Shown in pieces: positions 44,644 through 51,661 of a stretch of 64,000 nucleotides of DNA. The DNA is from Chryseosolibacter sp964532595 (GTDB lineage Bacteria; Bacteroidota; Bacteroidia; Cytophagales; Cyclobacteriaceae). The DNA is taken from contig CAZHIQ010000014.1 in the NCBI GenBank assembly GCA_964532595.1, positions 17,548-81,547 on the forward strand, written 5' to 3'. The translations under genes and the position numbers were made by a program. Numbering within the stretch: position 1 is the first letter of the stretch; every line of letters begins with the position of its first letter. The notes under the pieces are model-generated. The model was given only the letters and a program-made list of their open reading frames with translations, searched no databases and was not told the origin of the DNA.

Positions 44644-46215
44644 ATGAAACGAGCAATTCTTTCAGTTCTTCTCCTGATCACGGCAATACCGGGAGTGTAT
44701 GCGCAGACGTCAGGGGAGCCGATACTTGCCGAGCTCAGGGCTCAGGGTGTTGATAGTTCGCGCGTCATGGATATTCTCTTCCGGCTGACAGATGTCAACG
44801 GCCCGCGTCTTACGGGATCAGCGGGATACCAACGGGCAGCGGAGTACGCTCGTGAAACGCTGCGGTCATGGGGTGCTGAAAACGTTGACTTCGATTATTG
44901 GGGCGAGACGTTTGGTCGCGGGTGGGAACTGAAAAAATTCAGTCTCGCCATGACTTCGCCTACCTACTCGCCCTTGATCGCCTGGCCGAAAGCCTGGAGC
45001 CCAGGGATCAAAGGGACTCTTCGTGCTGACGTCGCGTACCTCGATATTGAGAAGGAATCCGATATTGATAAATACAGAGGGAAACTCAAGGATAAGATCG
45101 TCTTGTTCAGTCTCCCCCACCCGGTTCGGCCTTCTTTCAAAGCGGATGCGTGGCGACATTCGGATTCTGCCTTGGCGCAGATGGCGCATGCGCTGCCGAG
45201 ACCGGCAAATCAGGCGCGACGATTTTCTCCAAACACGGAGCCGCAGCGACTGGCCTGGAAGAAATGGGAATTATGTCTGTCAGAAGGTGTGGCCGCAGTT
45301 CTTGATGTGAGCCCACGCCTCGAAAATGATGGAACGCTCGTTGTAACTTCTGCAACGGTACCTTATCCGGCGGACACGCCGTACTCGCGACGCAGACAAG
45401 CATGGCATCCTGACGCTCCACCTGTTCTCCCACAGGTGGTATTAGCCGCCGAACACTACAACCGACTGGTTCGCCAGGTTCAAGCAGGAACTCGCGTAAC
45501 GTTGGAGATGGCATTGCAGGTACAGTTTACAACGCCGGCGGAGGGCTTTAACGTCATCGGCGAAATTCCCGGTACGGATCTGAAAGATGAGGTCGTAATG
45601 ATCGGCGCTCACCTCGACTCGTGGCACAGTGCGACGGGAGCCACGGATAACGCTGTGGGCTCTGCGGTCATGATGGAGGCAATGCGATTACTTTTGACGC
45701 TTGATGCGCGCCCGCGACGAACGATAAGGATAGCTCTTTGGGGTGGCGAAGAACAGGGCCTTCTTGGATCGAGATCGTACGTACATCGGAAGGTAGGTGT
45801 CCGTCTGGACCGCAGCTATCCATATGATTCGGTCAAGCTTACTCCAGAGGGTGAGAAGCTGTCGGTATACTTCAATATGGACTACGGAGCAGGCAAGTAC
45901 CGCGGGATTTATCTACAAAGTAATGAAGCAGCGCGCCCGTTGTTCGAGAAGTGGCTGCAACCTTTTAACGGCGACGGCGCGGCAACTATATCGATGAGCA
46001 ATGCTACCGGTACGGATCACCTGTCATTCGACGCTGTAGGCATTCCGGCTTTCCAATTTATTCAGGATCCGCTCGAGTATGCAACGCGTACCCATCATGC
46101 CAATATGGATGTGTATGACAAGGTTGTTCCTGATGATTTGCGTCACAATGCGATTATGACGGCCTGGCTTGCCTGGCAGGCGGCTAACCATGAAACGCTT
46201 GTTCCCCGCCCCTGA
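44644..46215 (+). CDS. Exported M28 family peptidase
   Basis: 523 residues with a signal peptide (AILSVLLLITAIPGVYAQ). The first half holds a PA-like insert (KYRGKLKDKIVLFSLPHP). The M28 zinc site is IGAHLDSWHSATGATDNAVGSAV (His, Asp), GGEEQGLLGS (Glu pair), NMDYGAG (Asp) and THHANMDVYD (His). Expected to be a periplasmic or secreted di-zinc aminopeptidase; specificity unknown. Its stop abuts the reversed stop of the convergent serine hydrolase (TGATTA). Confidence 0.9.
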   Translation: MKRAILSVLLLITAIPGVYAQTSGEPILAELRAQGVDSSRVMDILFRLTDVNGPRLTGSAGYQRAAEYARETLRSWGAENVDFDYWGETFGRGWELKKFSLAMTSPTYSPLIAWPKAWSPGIKGTLRADVAYLDIEKESDIDKYRGKLKDKIVLFSLPHPVRPSFKADAWRHSDSALAQMAHALPRPANQARRFSPNTEPQRLAWKKWELCLSEGVAAVLDVSPRLENDGTLVVTSATVPYPADTPYSRRRQAWHPDAPPVLPQVVLAAEHYNRLVRQVQAGTRVTLEMALQVQFTTPAEGFNVIGEIPGTDLKDEVVMIGAHLDSWHSATGATDNAVGSAVMMEAMRLLLTLDARPRRTIRIALWGGEEQGLLGSRSYVHRKVGVRLDRSYPYDSVKLTPEGEKLSVYFNMDYGAGKYRGIYLQSNEAARPLFEKWLQPFNGDGAATISMSNATGTDHLSFDAVGIPAFQFIQDPLEYATRTHHANMDVYDKVVPDDLRHNAIMTAWLAWQAANHETLVPRP

Positions 46216-47151
46216 TTAGCGGCGTTGCGAAGACAAAATTTCGTGAACCTTCCCGGCAAGCACCTTCATTCTCGGTCGTACATCTTTTTCGGGGACGGGC
46301 GTGAAGAGGGCAATGATGTAGCGTGTATTGCCGTCGTTGACCAGGCCTACATCGTGAGTATAATAACTCCACCACCCGGTTTTGTGGTAAAACATCGCTG
46401 TGCGCGGTAGCCCGGTTGCAAGTTTTGATGTATCAAGCTGGAGTCCGAGGTAAGATTCAAGCTGAAGACTTACCCAGGGATTAACCAGCTGACGGGTATA
46501 CATCCGGTACAGAAAGTCGGCAGCGTGCAGCGCACAGGTTTCGGTACTGCGGATGGTATCATAGCCAGGATCCTCCAGTGAACGACGGAGAAACTTTCGG
46601 GTAACCTCGCTGCCCTGCCATTGATACTGCTGCATCGTGGCATTGATTTCCGGGCGGGTGGCGATGTCGATAAGGCAATTGGCAGCACTGTTGTCGCTGC
46701 GAGTAATCATAAGGTCGATCAGGTAGTGGATGGTCACCGTATCGCCATCGCGGAGGAGCGGACGAGGGTCAAAGGCGATTTCACGCGACCGGTCCACATC
46801 GTTTGGTGACCTTACAACATACATGTCGTGTAGCCCGTACCGTCCCTCACTGATCTGTTTCAGGACTTCCATGGCTACATACATCTTATACACAGATGCC
46901 GGGTAAATGAAGTTGTCGGCGTTCACCCCACCGAAACGGGGACGTTTCGCTGAAAGGTCGATTACGGCTAACGAGATTGTTTCTGTTCCGTCCTCGCCAA
47001 CGTCGTACGTACCGCCGAGGTCGGCTTCAACGACGATACGGCGCAGAGCATTGCTCAGTTCCGGGTCGTGATACAGATAACCGGGTAACTGAACTTGCGC
47101 CCCGAGAAGGTGCGATGTTGCGATGAAAAATATGCTGAGACCGATTCTCAT
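46216..47151 (-). CDS. Exported serine hydrolase of the class A beta-lactamase fold
   Basis: 311 residues from ATG 47151, where a signal peptide begins (RIGLSIFFIATSHLLGAQ). The active-site set is SVYK (SxxK, in YPASVYKMY), SDN (in ITRSDNSAAN) and HKTGW (KTG). I do not find the ExxxN omega-loop Glu with confidence, so true beta-lactamase activity is unproven; a DD-peptidase or esterase-like role is equally possible. Its ATG overlaps the end of the holin-like gene by 4 bases (ATGA), so the two are translationally coupled. Confidence 0.83.
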   Translation of the reverse strand: MRIGLSIFFIATSHLLGAQVQLPGYLYHDPELSNALRRIVVEADLGGTYDVGEDGTETISLAVIDLSAKRPRFGGVNADNFIYPASVYKMYVAMEVLKQISEGRYGLHDMYVVRSPNDVDRSREIAFDPRPLLRDGDTVTIHYLIDLMITRSDNSAANCLIDIATRPEINATMQQYQWQGSEVTRKFLRRSLEDPGYDTIRSTETCALHAADFLYRMYTRQLVNPWVSLQLESYLGLQLDTSKLATGLPRTAMFYHKTGWWSYYTHDVGLVNDGNTRYIIALFTPVPEKDVRPRMKVLAGKVHEILSSQRR

Positions 47152-47501
47152 CGGCCTCGTTTTTTCTTCCCGGCCAGGTCGTTGAAAATACTGTTGAAGA
47201 TCGACAGCACAAGGCTGAACAATAGAGCCCACCAGAAGCCGTCAACTTCAAACCCGCCGATAACATTGTCTACCAGAAGAATGATGACTGCGTTGATAAC
47301 CAGCAGGAAGAGCCCCAGGGTCAAAATAGTGATGGGAATGGTGAGGATAACCAGAATAGGTTTTACCAACACGTTGACAATCGCCAGTACTAATGCAACT
47401 AAAATGGCTGTCCCATAGTCGGTAACGGAGACGCCGGAAAGAAGGTAGGCGGTCAATGCGACAGCCAAACCGTTGAGTAATAGGCGGATAATCCAGTTCA
47501 T
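47148..47501 (-). CDS. Phage-holin-family-4-like membrane protein
   Basis: 117 residues, with about four membrane spans (WIIRLLLNGLAVALTAYLL, ILVALVLAIVNVLVKPILV, ILTLGLFLLVINAVIILLV, WWALLFSLVLSIFNSIF) and a basic tail KKKRGR. The segment NVLVKPIL.ILTIPITILTLGLF is typical of the chromosomal 'phage holin' family. No phage genes surround it, so it is probably a housekeeping membrane protein. It overlaps the serine hydrolase start by 4 bases. Confidence 0.85.
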   Translation of the reverse strand: MNWIIRLLLNGLAVALTAYLLSGVSVTDYGTAILVALVLAIVNVLVKPILVILTIPITILTLGLFLLVINAVIILLVDNVIGGFEVDGFWWALLFSLVLSIFNSIFNDLAGKKKRGR

Positions 47502-47521
47502 AACTTAGAGTTAAAATTGGC

Positions 47522-47529
47522 TAAATTTG
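47522..47529 (+). promoter_or_regulatory. Candidate promoter -7 for the DnaQ/GIY-YIG gene
   Basis: TAAATTTG matches TAnnTTTG on the plus strand, about 100 bases before ATG 47629. No clear -33 box. Confidence 0.4.
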
Positions 47530-47628
47530 GTGAATAACGAAAAGCAGCCATTGCAAATAACGGCGGAAGTTTTTCTTTTGCCGTGTTAAATCTCCGGTAT
47601 ATAGGCAGGCATTCCGCTTTCAGAAACT

Positions 47629-49002
47629 ATGTATGCGATTGTTGACATTGAGACGACGGGGGGCTACGCGGCGCACCATCGCATTACCGAAATAGCTATA
47701 TGCTATCATGACGGCGGCCGGATCACGGACACTTTCCACACGCTGATCAATCCGGATCGGTCGATTCCCTACTATATAACCGGGCTTACAGGCATCACAC
47801 AAGAGATGGTTCTGTCAGCGCCCACTTTTGCGGAAATAGCCCATGACCTTTATCAGCGCCTTGAGGGAAAAGTATTCGTAGCCCATAACGCGCACTTTGA
47901 TTATTCATTTCTCAAGAAGGAGTTCGAACAGGTCGGAATCAAATGGCAGGCGAAAAAGCTTTGTACCGTACGACTAAGCCGCAAAATCCTACCCGGCCTC
48001 CGCTCCTATAGTCTCGGAAGCCTTGCACAGAGCCTGGGTATCGAAATTACGAATCGACATAGAGCCGGCGGAGACGCGACAGCCACGGTAAAAATATTTG
48101 ATCACCTTTTGCGGCGCGATTATGAGAATCATATTCTTCGTGCCTTAAAACGCAATTCGGGTGAGACCATCCTTCCCCCGAATCTTCCCAAGGAGCAATT
48201 TGATAAGCTTCCGGCGAAATGCGGAGTGTATTATTTCCATGATGCGCGGGGCCACATCATCTACGTAGGTAAAGCGATTAACATCAAGAAGCGTGTAGCG
48301 GGGCATTTTACCGGCGACGCTCGCGAATGGAGCCGTTCGAGGATTCGCAATGAGATTCATCAGATTACCTACGACCTGACGGGAAATGAACTTATCGCAC
48401 TAATACTCGAATCTCAGCAAATCCGGAAATTCTGGCCTAAGTATAACGTTGCCCAGAAATTTCGTCTTGAAGAATGGGGGATATATCAGTACGAAGACCG
48501 CAATGGATTCTTTCGTTTTTCCGTTAATCAGGTGACACGGGGGTCGGATCCGCTGATCCGGTTCTCAACCAAGGGCGATGCCTGGAATTTCCTTTGGCAG
48601 AAGGTGAGGGAGCATGAACTTTGTCCGAAGTTGTGCGGATTGCAGGTGGCGAAGGGGCTTTGCTTCGAGTACCAGACGGGTGGTTGTCGCGGGGCATGTA
48701 TGGGGCTGGAGACGGTGCGGAGGTATAACAAACGTGTCATGAAAGCGGTGGAAGGATTCTGTGAAAGGGGGAATAATGTCGCCATCATTGGCAAGGGAAG
48801 GACGAGAAATGAGCAATCGCTGGTCCTGGTAGAGGACGGTAATTTCTTTGGCTTTGGTTTTGTGCACAGAGATGTGACCCTCTCCGACTTCGATTCGGCG
48901 CGCCATTATGTGACGCGCGGATTGGAAACGCCGACCGTACAGAACCTGATCAATTCGTACCTCTTAAATCCCCGCGATACCGAGGTGGTTTCGCTTGAAT
49001 GA
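47629..49002 (+). CDS. DnaQ-like exonuclease fused to GIY-YIG (Cho/UvrC-like) nuclease
   Basis: 457 residues. Residues 1-165 form a DEDDh 3'-5' exonuclease: IVDIETTGG (Exo I), AHNAHFDYSF (Exo II) and HRAGGDATAT (Exo III with His). Residues about 190-285 are a GIY-YIG domain (KCGVYYFHDARGHIIYVGKA, Arg in NIKKRV, Glu in ALILESQQIRK). The rest resembles the UvrC/Cho region with a Cys-rich segment (CPKLCGLQVAKGLCFEYQTGGCRGAC, cited by its Cys pattern), perhaps an Fe-S or zinc site. This fusion is known in many bacteria and is thought to act in DNA repair. Confidence 0.9.
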   Translation: MYAIVDIETTGGYAAHHRITEIAICYHDGGRITDTFHTLINPDRSIPYYITGLTGITQEMVLSAPTFAEIAHDLYQRLEGKVFVAHNAHFDYSFLKKEFEQVGIKWQAKKLCTVRLSRKILPGLRSYSLGSLAQSLGIEITNRHRAGGDATATVKIFDHLLRRDYENHILRALKRNSGETILPPNLPKEQFDKLPAKCGVYYFHDARGHIIYVGKAINIKKRVAGHFTGDAREWSRSRIRNEIHQITYDLTGNELIALILESQQIRKFWPKYNVAQKFRLEEWGIYQYEDRNGFFRFSVNQVTRGSDPLIRFSTKGDAWNFLWQKVREHELCPKLCGLQVAKGLCFEYQTGGCRGACMGLETVRRYNKRVMKAVEGFCERGNNVAIIGKGRTRNEQSLVLVEDGNFFGFGFVHRDVTLSDFDSARHYVTRGLETPTVQNLINSYLLNPRDTEVVSLE

Positions 49003-49099
49003 TGCAGGCGGCAATAAACGTGAAAGAGATATATCATTCATTCTTCTTTCGTATAATTGGACGAGCGGACAGGATGAAACCCGTTTTGAATTATTCCCG

Positions 49100-49107
49100 T
49101 ATTTTTG
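49100..49107 (+). promoter_or_regulatory. Promoter -7 element of the MoxR gene
   Basis: TATTTTTG matches TAnnTTTG, 21 bases before ATG 49129. It overlaps an in-frame TTG at 49105, which helps to rule that codon out as the start. Confidence 0.5.
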
Positions 49108-49128
49108 CGCCGTTACAAAAACTATCGC

Positions 49129-50118
49129 ATGGAAGTAATAGAAGCAGATAAACACCAGGAACACAAGGAAAAGATTAGTCAGGTTATCGCAGAGGTAGGA
49201 AAGGTGGTTGTAGGCCAGGAGTACATGGTACACCGGCTGCTGATAGGCTTGTTCACCAACGGTCATATTTTGTTGGAGGGGGTGCCAGGGCTTGCCAAGA
49301 CGCTTACCATTAGCACACTGGCGCGCGTTCTTCATCTCGATTTTCAGCGTATTCAGTTCACGCCGGATCTGTTGCCCGCCGATCTGGTGGGTACTATGGT
49401 CTATAATCAAAAGGACGGAAAGTTTGAGGTAAAGAAGGGGCCGATCTTTGCCAATATTATCCTGGCCGATGAGATTAACAGGTCACCTGCCAAGGTGCAG
49501 TCAGCGCTGCTGGAAGCTATGCAGGAGAAGACCGTCACCATCGGCGAAACGACGTTCAAACTCGACCGGCCCTTTCTGGTGATGGCGACGCAGAACCCCG
49601 TCGACCAGGAGGGGACGTATCCGCTGCCCGAAGCACAGGTCGACCGTTTTATGATGAAGGTGTTCGTGAACTATCCGTCGAAGGAACAGGAGCTAGAAGT
49701 GATGCGTCGCATCTCGAATATGCAGTTCGACTTCACGGTGAATACAGTACTGACTAAAGAAGACATCTTCGCCATTCGCGAACAGGTTAACCGGGTCAAG
49801 ATGTCGGAGTCCCTCGAGCGATATATTGTCGAGCTGGTATACGCCACCCGAAAGCCGCTTGAATATAAGCTCAACGAGCACGCACAATACATCCAATTTG
49901 GTGCTTCTCCCCGGGCAAGTATTAATCTCAACCTTAGTGCGAAGGCCCTTGCCTACATGGAGGGTCGCGATTATGTGCTGCCGGAAGATATCAAGGCGGT
50001 TGCGCGTGACGTCATGAACCATAGGATCCTGCTCAACTACGAGGCAGAAGCCGACAACGTCACTACTTCGGATATCATTGATGCGCTTCTATTGAAAGTG
50101 CCTATCAACAAAGGATGA
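49129..50118 (+). CDS. MoxR family AAA+ ATPase
   Basis: 329 residues from ATG 49129 (MEVIEADKHQEHKEK). The Walker A-like site is GVPGLAKTLT (a GxPGxAKT variant usual for MoxR), the Walker B ILADEINRSPAKVQ, and sensor 1 MATQNPVDQEGTYPLPEAQVDRF (motif ATQNP). MoxR ATPases act as chaperones for VWA-domain proteins or metal insertion. The usual neighbours (DUF58, VWA) do not follow directly; a VWA-like membrane protein lies 5 kb downstream on the other strand. Confidence 0.93.
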   Translation: MEVIEADKHQEHKEKISQVIAEVGKVVVGQEYMVHRLLIGLFTNGHILLEGVPGLAKTLTISTLARVLHLDFQRIQFTPDLLPADLVGTMVYNQKDGKFEVKKGPIFANIILADEINRSPAKVQSALLEAMQEKTVTIGETTFKLDRPFLVMATQNPVDQEGTYPLPEAQVDRFMMKVFVNYPSKEQELEVMRRISNMQFDFTVNTVLTKEDIFAIREQVNRVKMSESLERYIVELVYATRKPLEYKLNEHAQYIQFGASPRASINLNLSAKALAYMEGRDYVLPEDIKAVARDVMNHRILLNYEAEADNVTTSDIIDALLLKVPINKG

Positions 50119-50126
50119 TGCGATGG

Positions 50127-50199
50127 TGTTAACACGGAGTTAACAGGCCATCGACGGAGGTTAACAATTTCATAAACATTCCGCCAGCTATTCGTTAAC
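50127..50199 (+). promoter_or_regulatory. Four GTTAAC repeats, the first two in a PhoB-box-like 11-bp arrangement
   Basis: GTTAAC at 50128-50133, 50139-50144, 50160-50165 and 50194-50199. The first pair reads TGTTAAC, 4 bases, AGTTAAC: a 7+4+7 direct repeat. The third copy is 21 bases on, about two turns. They precede a lipoprotein gene whose predicted -7 (AGATTTG) is near 50211. See the matching repeat at 51552-51569. Confidence 0.55.
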
Positions 50200-50240
50200 A
50201 TCTCTTCGTCAGATTTGTGTCAAAACAAAACGCAAATCTT

Positions 50241-51491
50241 ATGAAGAGAATGGAATCCATGTTGGCTATCGCTGCACTGACCTTGATGTCTGCTGCCTGC
50301 AGTGATGACGACGCCGCGACCCCGGAAAATGAAACGGACAACATTGTTGTACAAGGCCTGATCGAGGAGGATCAAACCTGGAAGGCGGACCGTATCTACG
50401 AACTTAATGGTCGTGTCATTGTCACCGAAGGAGTCAAACTCACCATCGAGCCGGGCACTATCATCAAAGGTCGCGAGGGCCAGGGGGCTAACGCGTCGGC
50501 CCTGATGATCGCCCGGGGTGCGACGATCCACGCAGTGGGTACTGCTGACAAACCCATCATATTTACAACAGTGCTAGATAATATTAAGGTCGGAGAAAAG
50601 CGAGGGACCAATCTTACCGAGCGCGCCGAAGATCGGGGTAAATGGGGCGGCCTGGTGGTTCTCGGACGGGCACCCATCTCCTACGCGGGATCGCTCGAAG
50701 CACAAATCGAAGGGGTGCCGGCCCAGGAGAAACTTGGATTGTACGGAGGGGATAATTCCGAGGATAATTCCGGACGCATTGAATACGTCTCCATCCGTCA
50801 TGGGGGTACCGAGATTTTTGGCGGAAGCGAAATCAATGGATTGACTCTGGGGGGTGTAGGCAGCGGAACGGTTATTCGTAACATCGAAATTTTTGCAAAC
50901 TACGATGATGGGATAGAGTTTTTCGGCGGTACGGTCAATGTCTCTAACGTACTGGTGGCGCATCAGGGAGATGACGGAATTGATGTGGATCAGGCTTATA
51001 AAGGAACGGTTGATGGATTTATGGTTATTCATTCAGGCGATACTGACAAAGGACTTGAAATTGACGGACCGGAAGGGGCTGAAAATGCTGACGGAGCGTT
51101 CATTCTCAAAAATGGAACGCTGATTGGAGGTGGAAGCGCAGCTAGTCCTGCCGACTTCAAATCCAAGGCGCAGGGACGAGTGGAGAACGTCGTTTTCTCT
51201 GGATATGAATCAGGAAAGAAAATTCTCATAGCCTCCAGTTACGATGAGTCGTGCGGGGTGGGTTCGAATGCCTTCAAAAATCTTGTCGACGCCAAACTGA
51301 TTTTTACCAACGTTCGGTTTGATGATTATGAAGTTGAGGTGTATCCGTCTCATGACGAATCAATCTGCGATACCTCGGCCGACAAAATAACCGCGCAATC
51401 CCTTATTGTTTCTGACGATGCGGCAGTGGGTGCGCCGGCAGTTACGACCTGGAGCTGGACAATCTCAGCGTCGCTCGCACTGCTCCCCTGA
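50241..51491 (+). CDS. Beta-helix lipoprotein, partner of the downstream TonB receptor
   Basis: About 416 residues from ATG 50241 (MKRMESMLAIAALTLMSAAC). That start is preferred to GTG 50217, which overlaps the likely promoter. Lipid Cys at about residue 20, then acidic SDDDAATPE. The body has right-handed beta-helix features: short Gly-rich strands with EPGTIIKGR, WGGLVVLGRAP, IEYVSIRHGG, VIRNIEIFANYDDGIEFFGG and GDDGIDVDQAYKG. Two C-terminal Cys (DESCGVGSN, DESICDTS) could form a disulfide. Homologues are often called 'multidrug transporter' by mistake. Surface or periplasmic; ligand unknown. Terminated strongly. Confidence 0.78.
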   Translation: MKRMESMLAIAALTLMSAACSDDDAATPENETDNIVVQGLIEEDQTWKADRIYELNGRVIVTEGVKLTIEPGTIIKGREGQGANASALMIARGATIHAVGTADKPIIFTTVLDNIKVGEKRGTNLTERAEDRGKWGGLVVLGRAPISYAGSLEAQIEGVPAQEKLGLYGGDNSEDNSGRIEYVSIRHGGTEIFGGSEINGLTLGGVGSGTVIRNIEIFANYDDGIEFFGGTVNVSNVLVAHQGDDGIDVDQAYKGTVDGFMVIHSGDTDKGLEIDGPEGAENADGAFILKNGTLIGGGSAASPADFKSKAQGRVENVVFSGYESGKKILIASSYDESCGVGSNAFKNLVDAKLIFTNVRFDDYEVEVYPSHDESICDTSADKITAQSLIVSDDAAVGAPAVTTWSWTISASLALLP

Positions 51492-51510
51492 TCACTAGGC
51501 CTTCTTTGTG

Positions 51511-51542
51511 AGCCTCACCTCGCGGTGGGGCTTTTTCTTTTG
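51511..51542 (+). terminator. Terminator after the beta-helix lipoprotein gene
   Basis: Nine-base stem with one wobble: AGCCTCACC (51511-51519), loop TCGC, GGTGGGGCT (51524-51532), then TTTTCTTTT. The TonB receptor downstream therefore needs its own promoter. Confidence 0.85.
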
Positions 51543-51551
51543 CGGGTAATA

Positions 51552-51569
51552 TGTGTTACGCCTGTGTTA
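51552..51569 (+). promoter_or_regulatory. PhoB-box-like direct repeat before the second TonB receptor
   Basis: TGTGTTA (51552-51558), CGCC, TGTGTTA (51563-51569): a perfect 7+4+7 direct repeat with an 11-bp period, sharing the TGTTA core of the repeat at 50127-50144. A TATTTTCG near 51636 is a candidate -7 element. Confidence 0.5.
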
Positions 51570-51661
51570 AACTGAAGCGTCAAGAATTAAAATCAGCATA
51601 ATCTTTCCTGAACAATGACATAACTCGTCGAGAGTATTTTCGTGCAAACAATCTACTGCGA

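Noticed and set aside
47148..47501. Prophage signal from the holin-like gene
   Set aside because: No other phage genes nearby; this holin family is common on bacterial chromosomes outside prophages.
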